From the NCBI GenBank assembly GCA_016201085.1, contig JACQDO010000025.1, positions 1 to 9,628 of the forward strand: a DNA stretch of 9,628 nucleotides, given 5' to 3'. Origin of the DNA: Hyphomicrobiales bacterium. Lineage in GTDB: Bacteria > Pseudomonadota > Alphaproteobacteria > Rhizobiales > Xanthobacteraceae. This document shows, one piece after another, positions 1-9,249 of this stretch. Below the pieces are notes generated by a model that was not told the DNA's origin, did no database searches, and saw only the letters and a list, made by a program, of their open reading frames with translations. Within the stretch, counting starts at the first letter, position 1, and each line of letters begins with the position of its first letter. The translations under genes and the position numbers were made by a program.

Positions 1-628
1 CGGCAGCGCCGCCGCCTTCGTCGATGCGATCGACCAGGCCGGCCTGACCGCGCGCGCGCTGCCGCGCCGCTATATCGAAGTGATCAAGCCGGTGCGCGTC
101 GTCAGAGGCGAATCCTGTGGCGAATTGCGGCCCTACAGCCATGGTTTCCGGGTCGAGGCCGAAATCGCCTTCGATCATCCGCTGATCGGCAAGCAGGCGA
201 TCGCGCTCGACATCGAGCCCGCCACGTTCCGACGCGAAATCGCGCGCGCGCGCACCTTCGGCTTCATGCGCGACGTCGCCAAATTGTGGAGCGCCGGTTA
301 TGCGCTCGGCGCCTCGTTCGAGAACACGCTGGTGATCAGCGAGGACCGCGTGCTCAATCCGGACGGCCTGCGTTATTCTGACGAGTTCGTGCGCCACAAG
401 GTGCTCGACGCCGTCGGCGATCTGGCGCTTGCCGGCCAGCCGCTGCTGGCCGCCTACCGCACCGTGCGTGGCGGCCACAAGCTCAACCACGCGGTACTGT
501 CGGCGCTGATGGCCGACCGAAGCGCTTGGCGCCTGGTCGAGGCGGCGGAGCCGGCCCGCCGCATGCGCGGCCACGCCGATATCGGCGCCGGCATGGTGGC
601 GCCCGCCTTTGGGCCGGAAGTGTCCTGA
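1..628 (+). CDS. lpxC: UDP-3-O-acyl-N-acetylglucosamine deacetylase, C-terminal part (5' end outside window)
   Basis: LpxC is the cytosolic zinc amidase that removes the acetyl group from UDP-3-O-acyl-GlcNAc, the committed step of lipid A synthesis. The frame is open from base 2, and the first visible residues (GSAAAFVDAIDQAG) match the family's conserved GSA-x-x-F segment. The motif HKxLDxxGDL follows, with His at 395-397 and Asp at 407-409; in E. coli LpxC the equivalents (H238, D242) bind zinc. The GGHKLNH motif has its His at 476-478, matching catalytic H265. The first zinc His and the N-terminal domain lie outside the window. After the motifs the protein has a short, poorly conserved tail ending at the TGA at 626-628. 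In related genomes I recall this gene between ftsZ and bamD. The GTG at 80 is an internal Val codon (EVIKPVRVV), not a start. Identity is secure; only about 208 residues are visible. Confidence 0.95.
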   Translation, partial: GSAAAFVDAIDQAGLTARALPRRYIEVIKPVRVVRGESCGELRPYSHGFRVEAEIAFDHPLIGKQAIALDIEPATFRREIARARTFGFMRDVAKLWSAGYALGASFENTLVISEDRVLNPDGLRYSDEFVRHKVLDAVGDLALAGQPLLAAYRTVRGGHKLNHAVLSALMADRSAWRLVEAAEPARRMRGHADIGAGMVAPAFGPEVS

Positions 629-642
629 ATCGCGCCATTTCT

Positions 643-690
643 GCGCATGATCTGATCCGAAAACCGGTTTCCACTTTTCGGGATCATGCG
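643..690. repeat. Palindromic intergenic repeat, Rhizobiales type
   Basis: The arms gcatgatc (645-652) and gatcatgc (682-689) are perfect inverted repeats. Inside them, gatccgaaaa faces cttttcgggatc, around a centre reading ccggtttccac. The unit closely resembles a short palindrome that I recall as very abundant between genes of Bradyrhizobium and other Rhizobiales. It starts 15 bases after the lpxC stop, so the transcript could fold into a stable hairpin at the lpxC 3' end. No T-run follows, so I do not call it an intrinsic terminator. Family assignment is from memory; the inverted repeat is seen directly. Confidence 0.75.
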
Positions 691-801
691 TCGGATTTAC
701 GGTTAACCCTCCGCCTTAATCCCGGCCGAATGTGGCGCTTAATCGCTTGGCGGGACCGCATATTCTCGTTTACACCAATGCGGATGCGGGTTGCTGCAGG
801 G

Positions 802-813
802 GGTTGCGCAACC
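802..813. other. 12-bp perfect palindrome upstream of bamD
   Basis: The sequence ggttgcgcaacc is a perfect palindrome 53 bases before the chosen bamD start. It could be a binding site for a dimeric regulator, but I do not recognise it as any named operator, and palindromes of this length can arise by chance. Confidence 0.25.
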
Positions 814-866
814 TTATCCAAGGGATCGGACACAATCGCGTGGATGAGTTTGTGCCGAACGGCATC

Positions 867-1727
867 ATGCCAATGACGCAGCCTGAACGCGCCAGCCGCC
901 GCGGTCGCTTGGCGCGCGTATTGGGCATGCTGCTGCTCGCGGCCAGCCTCGGCGCCTGTTCCAGCCTGTTCGGAAGCAAGGACGAGACGCCGCCGGACGA
1001 ACCGGCCGACCGGCTCTATAACGAGGGGTTGTTTTATCTCAACGCCAAGAAGGATCAGAAGGCGGCGATCAAGAAATTCGAAGAGGTCGACCGCCAGCAC
1101 CCCTATTCGGAATGGGCGCGCAAGTCGCTGATCATGGCAGCCTATTCCTATTACGAGTCCGGCCAATACGACGAGTGCGTGACGGCGGCCAAGCGTTATA
1201 TCGCGCTGCATCCGGGCAGCCCCGACGCCGCCTATGCGCAGTACCTCATCGGCGCTTCCTATTTCGACGAGATCCCCGACATCACCCGCGATCAGGCGCG
1301 CACCGAGAAGGCGCTCGCCGCGCTCGACGAGGTGATCCGCAAATATCCGGCCAGCGAATATGCCGTCAGCGCCAAGCAGAAGATCGAAGTCGCGCGCGAC
1401 CAGATCGCCGGCAAGGAAATGCTGGTCGGCCGCTATTACCTGGAAAAGAAGGACTACACCGGCGCCATCAACCGCTTCAAGGTCGTGGTCACGCGCTACC
1501 AGACCACGCGTCACGTCGAAGAGGCGCTCGAACGGCTGGTCGAATCCTATATGGCGCTCGGCATCGCGGAGGAGGCGCAGACCGCCGCCGCCGTGCTCGG
1601 GCATAACTTCCCCGACAGCGAATGGTACCGCCACGCCTATGCGCTGGTGAAAGGCGGCGGCATGGAGCCCGCGGAAAACAAGGGCTCCTGGATTAGCAAG
1701 GCGTTCAAGAAGGTCGGGCTAGGCTAA
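867..1727 (+). CDS. bamD: Outer membrane protein assembly factor BamD (ComL-type lipoprotein)
   Basis: BamD is an outer-membrane lipoprotein on the periplasmic face of the BAM complex and helps BamA fold beta-barrel proteins. With the 867 start the protein has 286 residues (E. coli BamD has 245). It has a basic n-region (RASRRGRLAR), a hydrophobic core (VLGMLLLAAS) and a lipobox LGAC with Cys at residue 31. Ser rather than Asp at +2 fits outer-membrane sorting. From about residue 50 come TPR-like helices typical of the family: LYNEGLFYLNAKKDQKAAIKKF, then repeats around YSEWARKSLIMAAYSYYESGQY, HPGSPDAAYAQYLIGASYF and FPDSEWYRHAYALV. The open frame reaches back to 732, but the translation before about 867 has no signal-peptide character. 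No clear Shine-Dalgarno separates the candidate starts ATG 867, ATG 873, GTG 852 and GTG 840. The stop is TAA at 1725-1727. Identity is firm; the exact start is not. Confidence 0.92.
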   Translation: MPMTQPERASRRGRLARVLGMLLLAASLGACSSLFGSKDETPPDEPADRLYNEGLFYLNAKKDQKAAIKKFEEVDRQHPYSEWARKSLIMAAYSYYESGQYDECVTAAKRYIALHPGSPDAAYAQYLIGASYFDEIPDITRDQARTEKALAALDEVIRKYPASEYAVSAKQKIEVARDQIAGKEMLVGRYYLEKKDYTGAINRFKVVVTRYQTTRHVEEALERLVESYMALGIAEEAQTAAAVLGHNFPDSEWYRHAYALVKGGGMEPAENKGSWISKAFKKVGLG

Positions 1728-1734
1728 TCCCCTT

Positions 1735-1836
1735 GTCATGCCCCTCGAAAGCGGGGCATCCAGTATACGCCAGCGATTCTTGTGAAAAACGGCTACCGTG
1801 GTGGTTACTGGATCATCCGCTTTCGCGGATGATGAC
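1735..1836. repeat. MITE-like palindromic element between bamD and recN
   Basis: Two arms in opposite orientation flank a roughly 37-base core. The left arm starts gtcatgcccc and ends catccagta; the right arm, read on the minus strand, starts gtcatcatcc and ends gatccagta. Each arm is itself a hairpin. On the left, atgcccc (1738-1744) pairs with ggggcat (1753-1759). On the right, atcatccgc (1812-1820) pairs with gcggatgat (1825-1833) around a tttc loop. The arms differ mainly where compensating changes keep each hairpin paired, which suggests the fold is maintained. This arrangement resembles short palindromic repeats common in Bradyrhizobium-like genomes (recalled, not searched). No transposase is present. 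Confidence 0.7.
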
Positions 1837-1842
1837 GGTCCC

Positions 1843-1846
1843 AGGA
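1843..1846 (+). promoter_or_regulatory. Shine-Dalgarno of recN
   Basis: AGGA lies 8 bases before the ATG at 1855 and supports that start over the GTG at 1798, which lies inside the palindromic element. Confidence 0.6.
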
Positions 1847-1854
1847 TAGGCGCC

Positions 1855-3525
1855 ATGCTCTCCCGACTTTCCATCCGCGACATCGTTCTGATCGACCGGC
1901 TCGATATCGATTTCGCCGAGGGGCTCTCCGTGCTCACCGGCGAGACCGGCGCCGGCAAGTCGATCCTGCTCGACGCTTTCGCCTTGGCTCTGGGCGCGCG
2001 CGGCGACCAGACACTGGTGCGCGCCGGGCGTGAGCAGGGCCAGGTGATCGCGGTGTTCGAGGTCGCGCGCGACCATCCGGCGCGCGCGCTGCTGAAAGCC
2101 AACGACATCGCCGCCGAGGACGAACTCATCCTGCGCCGCGTGCAGTTTTCCGACGGGCGCACGCGCGCCTTCGTCAACGACCAGCCGGTGAGCGTGCAGG
2201 CGATGAAGCAGCTCGGCTCGGCGCTGGTCGAAATCCACGGCCAGCACGACGACCGTGCGCTGGTCGACGCCGCCACCCATCGCCGCCTGCTCGACGCCTT
2301 CGGCGCGCTCGAGGCCGACGCGGCCCAAGTGGAGACGCTGTGGGAGGCGCGCAGCGCCGCGCAGGCGGAAGCCGACAGCCATCGCGCCGAGGTCGAGCGC
2401 GCCAAACGCGAGGGCGACTGGCTGCGCCACGCCGTCGACGAGCTCGACAAGCTCAGCCCGCAGACCGGCGAGGAGACCTCGCTCGCCACCCGCCGCACCG
2501 TCATGATGCAGTCGGAAAAAGTGGCGGAGGATCTGCGCGACGCGCACGAGGCGATCGCCGGCGCCAATTCCGCGGTGCCGGCCTTCGCCGGTGTCATCCG
2601 CCGGCTAGAGCGGCGCGCGGCGCAGGCGCCGAGCCTGGTCGAGCCGGCGGTGAAGGCGCTCGACGCCGCCTTGACCTCGCTGGAGGAGACGCGCGGCCAT
2701 CTTGAAGCCGCGCTGCGAACCGCCGATTTCGATCCGGCCGAGTTGGAGCGCATCGAGGAACGGCTGTTCGCGCTGCGCGCGGCCGGGCGCAAATACAATG
2801 TGCCGGTCGACGACCTCGCAGCATTGGCGCGCAAGTACAACGCCGACATCGCGCTGATCGATGCCGGCGAGGAAAAGCTCAAGGCGCTTGACGCCGCCGC
2901 CAAGCAGGCCGAGGCCGCTTATCGCGCCGCGGCGCTGGCGCTTTCGCAGGCGCGCGCCAAGACCGCCGGCGCGCTCGACAGAGCGGTGAATGGCGAGCTC
3001 AAGCCGCTCAAGCTAGAGCGTGCCAAGTTCACGACCGAGATCGTCAGCGATGCCGCTGCCGCCGGACCGAACGGCATCGATCGCGTCGAGTTCTGGGTAC
3101 AGACCAATCCAGGCACGCGGCCGGGGCCGCTGATGAAGGTCGCCTCCGGCGGCGAGCTGGCGCGCTTTCTGCTGGCGCTCAAGGTGGTGCTGGCCGATCG
3201 CGGCTCGGCGCCGACGCTGGTGTTCGACGAGGTCGATACCGGGGTGGGCGGCGCCGTGGCCGATGCCATTGGAGTTCGCCTGGCGCGGCTGGCGCGCGGC
3301 GTGCAGGTGCTGGCGGTGACGCATGCGCCGCAGGTGGCGGCGCAGGCCTCACGCCATTACGTGATCAGCAAGGACGCGCTGGACAAGGGCAAGCGGGTCG
3401 CCACCCGCGTCGCCGAGGTGGCCGAGGAGCGCCGGCGCGAGGAAATCGCCCGCATGCTGGCCGGCGCCGAGATCACCAACGAGGCGCGTGCCGCCGCCGA
3501 ACGGCTGATCAAAACAGCGGGTTAA
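1855..3525 (+). CDS. recN: DNA repair protein RecN
   Basis: RecN is an SMC-like ATPase in the cytosol that acts early in double-strand-break repair, helping to tether ends and sister chromosomes for RecA-dependent recombination. The product has 556 residues, normal for the family. The N-terminus MLSRLSIRDIVLIDRL is the conserved RecN start. Walker A GETGAGKS is at residues 29-36, followed by EIHGQHDDRALVD. The middle (about 160-370) is Ala/Glu/Arg-rich and predicted coiled coil. The ABC signature SGGELARF begins at Ser431. Walker B LVFDEVDTGVGG has Asp458 and Glu459, and the switch His lies in VLAVTHAPQVAAQA. All ATPase motifs are intact. A longer reading from GTG 1798 would add repeat-derived residues, and AGGA sits 8 bases before ATG 1855. 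No alphaproteobacterial LexA box (GTTC-N7-GTTC) is visible upstream. The 3' end overlaps the convergent L,D-transpeptidase gene by 17 bases. Confidence 0.96.
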   Translation: MLSRLSIRDIVLIDRLDIDFAEGLSVLTGETGAGKSILLDAFALALGARGDQTLVRAGREQGQVIAVFEVARDHPARALLKANDIAAEDELILRRVQFSDGRTRAFVNDQPVSVQAMKQLGSALVEIHGQHDDRALVDAATHRRLLDAFGALEADAAQVETLWEARSAAQAEADSHRAEVERAKREGDWLRHAVDELDKLSPQTGEETSLATRRTVMMQSEKVAEDLRDAHEAIAGANSAVPAFAGVIRRLERRAAQAPSLVEPAVKALDAALTSLEETRGHLEAALRTADFDPAELERIEERLFALRAAGRKYNVPVDDLAALARKYNADIALIDAGEEKLKALDAAAKQAEAAYRAAALALSQARAKTAGALDRAVNGELKPLKLERAKFTTEIVSDAAAAGPNGIDRVEFWVQTNPGTRPGPLMKVASGGELARFLLALKVVLADRGSAPTLVFDEVDTGVGGAVADAIGVRLARLARGVQVLAVTHAPQVAAQASRHYVISKDALDKGKRVATRVAEVAEERRREEIARMLAGAEITNEARAAAERLIKTAG

Positions 3526-5617
3526 AGAACATTGTGGGCTGCCGCTGCGGCTGTGGCTGCTGCTGCTGCGTTTGCTGCTGCGGGCGCGGGCGCGGTTTCG
3601 CCACTGGACCTTCGAACTGTACGGTGAAGTCCGAATCGAGCGCGGCGGCATCGCGACGGCCGAGGCCCCGCTCGGTGACGATAAGCGTGGCGCCAACCGA
3701 GGCGAGTTCCGATATGCGATCCACCGCCTCTTGCGGCAGCTCCAGCCGATCGAGCACGGAGTTCGCCGCCGCCAAGATCTTCACTTTGGGTTCGATCCGC
3801 TCGGGCGCCCGCGACCGCTTGCGGTCCGATGAGCGAGCCTCGGCGGCGACCGCCTGCTCGACGCTCGACGAAGTCTCGATCGGTAACACCACCCAGCGCA
3901 GCTTGGCTTGATCTTCGCCCGGCGCCACGGCGGTGAAAAGATAAGTTCCGATCGATTCACGGGGATTGGCGATTTTGATCGGCACGTCGAACAGCGGTTC
4001 GAAGCCCTTGCGGATATACATGCGCTGATCCTTGCGGCTGATCAGGACCGAAACCGGCCCGGGGCGCAGCACATGCGGCTGCAACGCCGACATCTCGACC
4101 GTCGGTTCGCGCGAATGCGTCCGCCGGCGGGCCGCCAACTGGGTGCCGTTGGGCATCGCCCGGCTGAGCATCGGGATCATGGACTCATCCAAACTCGCCA
4201 GCATGACGCGCGGCTCGGACACCGGCTGAACGGTATCCGCCGGCATCTTCTCGACCGCCAGCAGCAGGGTTTCCGCCGGCTGGCCGGGGCGCCTGATGGT
4301 GACTTCGGCCGTGCCGTTGATCACGGTGTGCTCCGGATCGACCAGTTCCAGGTTCTGCAACGCAGCCCTGGTTTCGTCATCGATGCCGTTGTCGGCGACT
4401 TCGTCCTCTTCGTCGCTTACCGGATTAGCGGCGGCGAGTTGCTCCTGCACCTCTTCCGGCACCGCGATTACGCGCGGTCCGCCGCCGACATAACTGGGCG
4501 GCCGCACGATCACCGGTGTGGACGGCTCCGGCTGAGGCGATGGCGTCTGAAGGACGATACGTTCCGGCGTTCGCTCGGTTATGGGCGCGACGGCGACTTC
4601 CGTCGCCCGTTCGGTCTGGCGCGCGGCGAGCGACAGCGTCGTCGCAGCATTGTCGGACATCGACATTACTTCCGACTGAGGTTTGTTCTCAGGCGGAGTC
4701 TTCTGTTCGGGCTTGAGCTCCGGTTCGGGTTTGGGTTCGAGCACCGGCTCGGTCTTCGCCTTGGGCGAGAACAGCATCGCGTGCGCGATTTCGACCGGCG
4801 TGACCTCGTCCTTGGTAACGATCACACGGACACCGATTTTGGTGGTGCCCCAGAGCCGTAGCGCGAACGATTCGGGCAGACGGATGCAGCCGTGCGAGGC
4901 GGCGTAGCCCGGTAAATCGCCCGCGTGCAGAGCCACGCCCGACCAGGTGATCCGCTGCATGAACGGCATCGGTGCCGCGCTATAAAGATTGGAGCGATGC
5001 CACCATTGTTTCTCGATGACGCTGAAGATGCCGGTCGGTGTCGGATGCGATGAGGTGCCGGTGGAAACCGGGGATGTGGCGATGGCAACGCCGGCGTCGT
5101 ACAAAGTGACGGTCTGTTTGGAAATCGACACGGCGAGCAGCAACGGCCCCGTGGTCGGCTGCACCGGTGGCGCCTGGCGCAAGAGCTGGGCGATCTTCAG
5201 TTTGTAGGAGTCGCCCTGGCTGAGGCGACGAGTCTTGGACTTGTTCGGCACCGCCCCAAGGACGCGATAGGTCGGACCCTGATTGCCGTCCTTATCGCGC
5301 GACTGGATGAGAGTCTCCGGTTGGCCGCGTCCGCGCGGCGAATTGGAATTCTGCTGCCGCTCGGATGCCGAGGGCGAGAAAAGCCGTTCCAGAAAAAACA
5401 GTTGGGCATAGGCGTCCGGATTGGCGCGCTGCTCAGGCGGCGCGATCGCCGGCTCGCTTGTGAGAGCGCGCGAGGCGACGGTATCGGCCGATTGTTCCTC
5501 GAAGGAACCGGCCATCGAGACGCCGGTCATGAACACAGTGGCGGAGGCGATGCCAATCGTACGCAGCAGCACGCCGGCGCTCGCGCGCTTGGGAACGCAA
5601 CGGTACAGACGCAACAC
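3509..5617 (-). CDS. Exported L,D-transpeptidase (YkuD family) with degenerate second domain and Gln/Pro-rich tail
   Basis: L,D-transpeptidases act in the periplasm on peptidoglycan, forming 3-3 cross-links or attaching proteins; in some alphaproteobacteria they link outer-membrane barrels to the wall. The protein has 702 residues. The GTG start at 5617 follows a very G-rich Shine-Dalgarno (aggagggggagggg). Residues about 11-36 form a signal peptide with likely cleavage after SMA (residue 36). The YkuD domain spans about 158-270: His231 in LHAGDLPGY and the catalytic SHGCIR motif with His242 and Cys244 are intact. Residues about 285-515 are a Pro/Glu-rich low-complexity linker. Residues about 519-580 (PVSVLISRKDQRMYIR...) resemble the start of a second YkuD fold, but it has no HGC motif and is probably non-catalytic. 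The tail (about 677-694) is Pro/Gln-rich and the protein ends FFNPLF. The substrate cannot be told from sequence. Confidence 0.9.
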   Translation of the reverse strand: MLRLYRCVPKRASAGVLLRTIGIASATVFMTGVSMAGSFEEQSADTVASRALTSEPAIAPPEQRANPDAYAQLFFLERLFSPSASERQQNSNSPRGRGQPETLIQSRDKDGNQGPTYRVLGAVPNKSKTRRLSQGDSYKLKIAQLLRQAPPVQPTTGPLLLAVSISKQTVTLYDAGVAIATSPVSTGTSSHPTPTGIFSVIEKQWWHRSNLYSAAPMPFMQRITWSGVALHAGDLPGYAASHGCIRLPESFALRLWGTTKIGVRVIVTKDEVTPVEIAHAMLFSPKAKTEPVLEPKPEPELKPEQKTPPENKPQSEVMSMSDNAATTLSLAARQTERATEVAVAPITERTPERIVLQTPSPQPEPSTPVIVRPPSYVGGGPRVIAVPEEVQEQLAAANPVSDEEDEVADNGIDDETRAALQNLELVDPEHTVINGTAEVTIRRPGQPAETLLLAVEKMPADTVQPVSEPRVMLASLDESMIPMLSRAMPNGTQLAARRRTHSREPTVEMSALQPHVLRPGPVSVLISRKDQRMYIRKGFEPLFDVPIKIANPRESIGTYLFTAVAPGEDQAKLRWVVLPIETSSSVEQAVAAEARSSDRKRSRAPERIEPKVKILAAANSVLDRLELPQEAVDRISELASVGATLIVTERGLGRRDAAALDSDFTVQFEGPVAKPRPRPQQQTQQQQPQPQRQPTMFFNPLF
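3539..3580. repeat. CTG/CAG-rich low-complexity tract
   Basis: Within the 3' end of the L,D-transpeptidase gene, repeated ctg/cgg triplets encode the Gln/Pro stretch at residues 680-693 of the minus-strand protein. Imperfect triplet runs such as this can vary in length by slippage without shifting the frame. Confidence 0.6.
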
Positions 5618-5647
5618 TGGCCCCTCCCCCTCCTACAGCTAACTGTA

Positions 5648-5662
5648 GTAACCCCGCGTTAA
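5648..5662 (-). promoter_or_regulatory. Possible CtrA-like site upstream of the L,D-transpeptidase
   Basis: On the minus strand the sequence reads TTAA, seven bases, TTAC. The CtrA consensus in alphaproteobacteria is TTAA-N7-TTAA, so 7 of 8 consensus bases match. It lies 30 bases before the GTG start at 5617, in the 129-base gap behind the exported unknown gene. CtrA often controls envelope and division genes. One near-match in a 9.6-kb window may be chance. Confidence 0.35.
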
Positions 5663-5746
5663 CCATGAATGCTACCACCGTGTCGGAACGGCGAGCAAGT
5701 ATGGGATTACCGTAACTGCGAGTAAGGTTTACAGCGCAAATTATCT

Positions 5747-6394
5747 TTAATCTTCAGGATGATAGCCGCCTTCCGAGGCGCTGGCCCGGACGTAGATTGA
5801 GGGCACGGCCAGCAAAGCGGCATCCACAGGAACCACGGTCAACTGGACCGGGTTCACTTTGATGGGTGAGGTAAAGCCTTCATACCGCCCCGTTCCTTCT
5901 ACTTTTACGACGATGTTCTCCGCGGTTGTCCAGACGAAGCCCTCGAAGGGGATTTGATCGTCGAAGATGGTGCCGCGGACCCGGTACTTGGTGACCGTCC
6001 GGTCCAGCATCGTTTCGGTCCCGAGTTCCTCCGCGCTCGCAGCCTCGACGCCGACCCACATCCGACCGTCCGCGGCCGGTTTCTTCAAGGCGGTCGGCTT
6101 CCAATAGGTGCGCACGCGCGGGATCATGACGGTCTTCAGCTTGCGGTCGAGATCGACCAGCGTGACGATACCGACCAGCTCAATCCTGAGCCGGCGCTCG
6201 GTGTAGATGTAGCGGGCCGGTACATTGATCGCGTGATCGGAAGGTCGCGTGATCTCGACGTCGAGCACGTATTGCACCGTCGGCGCGATGCGCGGGTCGG
6301 CCGCGGCCGGCCCCTGCCAGGCGGCAAGGCAAACGGCGAGCATGGCCGAAACAACGATCGGGCCATGGCCATGTCGTGAGGATTGTTTTGTCAT
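5747..6394 (-). CDS. Exported hypothetical protein, all-beta, function unknown
   Basis: I do not recognise this family with confidence. The product has 215 residues from the ATG at 6394, chosen because AGGTGG lies 8 bases upstream and the protein then opens with a standard signal peptide: polar N-terminus, hydrophobic IVVSAMLAVCLAAW, and likely cleavage after PAAA at residue 32. A longer frame back to 6487 would bury that signal. The mature part alternates short hydrophobic and charged stretches (ARYIYTERRLRIELVGIVTLVDLDRKLKTVMI, FEGFVWTTAENIVVKVEG), suggesting a beta-sheet protein. The pattern of a sheet that reports or binds something recalls LolA-like or DUF4412-like periplasmic proteins, but that is only an impression. 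No Cys follows the signal, so it is not a lipoprotein. It lies 129 bases upstream of the L,D-transpeptidase gene in the same direction, so an envelope role is plausible. Confidence 0.75.
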   Translation of the reverse strand: MTKQSSRHGHGPIVVSAMLAVCLAAWQGPAAADPRIAPTVQYVLDVEITRPSDHAINVPARYIYTERRLRIELVGIVTLVDLDRKLKTVMIPRVRTYWKPTALKKPAADGRMWVGVEAASAEELGTETMLDRTVTKYRVRGTIFDDQIPFEGFVWTTAENIVVKVEGTGRYEGFTSPIKVNPVQLTVVPVDAALLAVPSIYVRASASEGGYHPED

Positions 6395-6580
6395 GCGACC
6401 AACCACCTGAGCCAACATTCTTCGGCGAGCAAAATTCCCCTGATGACCAAGCATCGGCGCTAAGATTAGCATTCCCGCCGGCGGCAAATGACGTCATGCA
6501 GTCGGACGGTTAATGGGGCAGGTTAACGGCGGCGCGGTTCGCCGCCAAATGGCCGAACGATATGTCGGGTCAACGACAAT
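6395..6580. other. Gap upstream of ligA and of the exported unknown gene
   Basis: This divergent intergenic stretch must hold the promoters of both neighbours, but I can name no clear -35/-10 pair. It contains a GC-only hairpin, ggcggcg (6528-6534) pairing with cgccgcc (6540-6546), with no T-run on either side. It also has the 8-base palindrome tgacgtca (6489-6496). A TTAA-N9-TTAAC pair lies near 6511-6526; its spacing is wrong for CtrA. Confidence 0.4.
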
Positions 6581-9166
<2,586 letters not shown>

Positions 9167-9249
9167 GGAGACACAAATTCCAATTGATGATTATGTGGTT
9201 GTATATAATAGGTTGTGCTATTTTTGCATTGGCGTTTCGGGGGCGGTTA

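Noticed and set aside
643..690. Intrinsic terminator of lpxC
   Set aside because: The hairpin is not followed by a T-run; it fits a dispersed palindromic repeat better.
700..720. TTAA-N9-TTAA pair upstream of bamD, and a similar pair near 6511-6526 upstream of ligA
   Set aside because: Spacing is 9, not the 7 needed for CtrA, and flanking bases differ; probably chance.
684..1634. 316-codon open frame on the minus strand opposite bamD
   Set aside because: Antisense shadow of a well-supported lipoprotein gene in GC-rich DNA; no recognisable domain or ribosome-binding site.
1728..1854. LexA/SOS box upstream of recN
   Set aside because: No GTTC-N7-GTTC or GAAC-N7-GAAC pattern was found in the gap.
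1719..2903. 394-codon open frame on the minus strand opposite recN
   Set aside because: Ser/Ala/Arg-rich low-complexity translation typical of the reverse frame of a GC-rich gene; RecN motifs on the plus strand are complete.
3908..4861. 317-codon open frame on the plus strand opposite the L,D-transpeptidase
   Set aside because: Arg/His-rich shadow translation with no domain; the minus-strand gene has a signal peptide, a catalytic motif and a strong ribosome-binding site.
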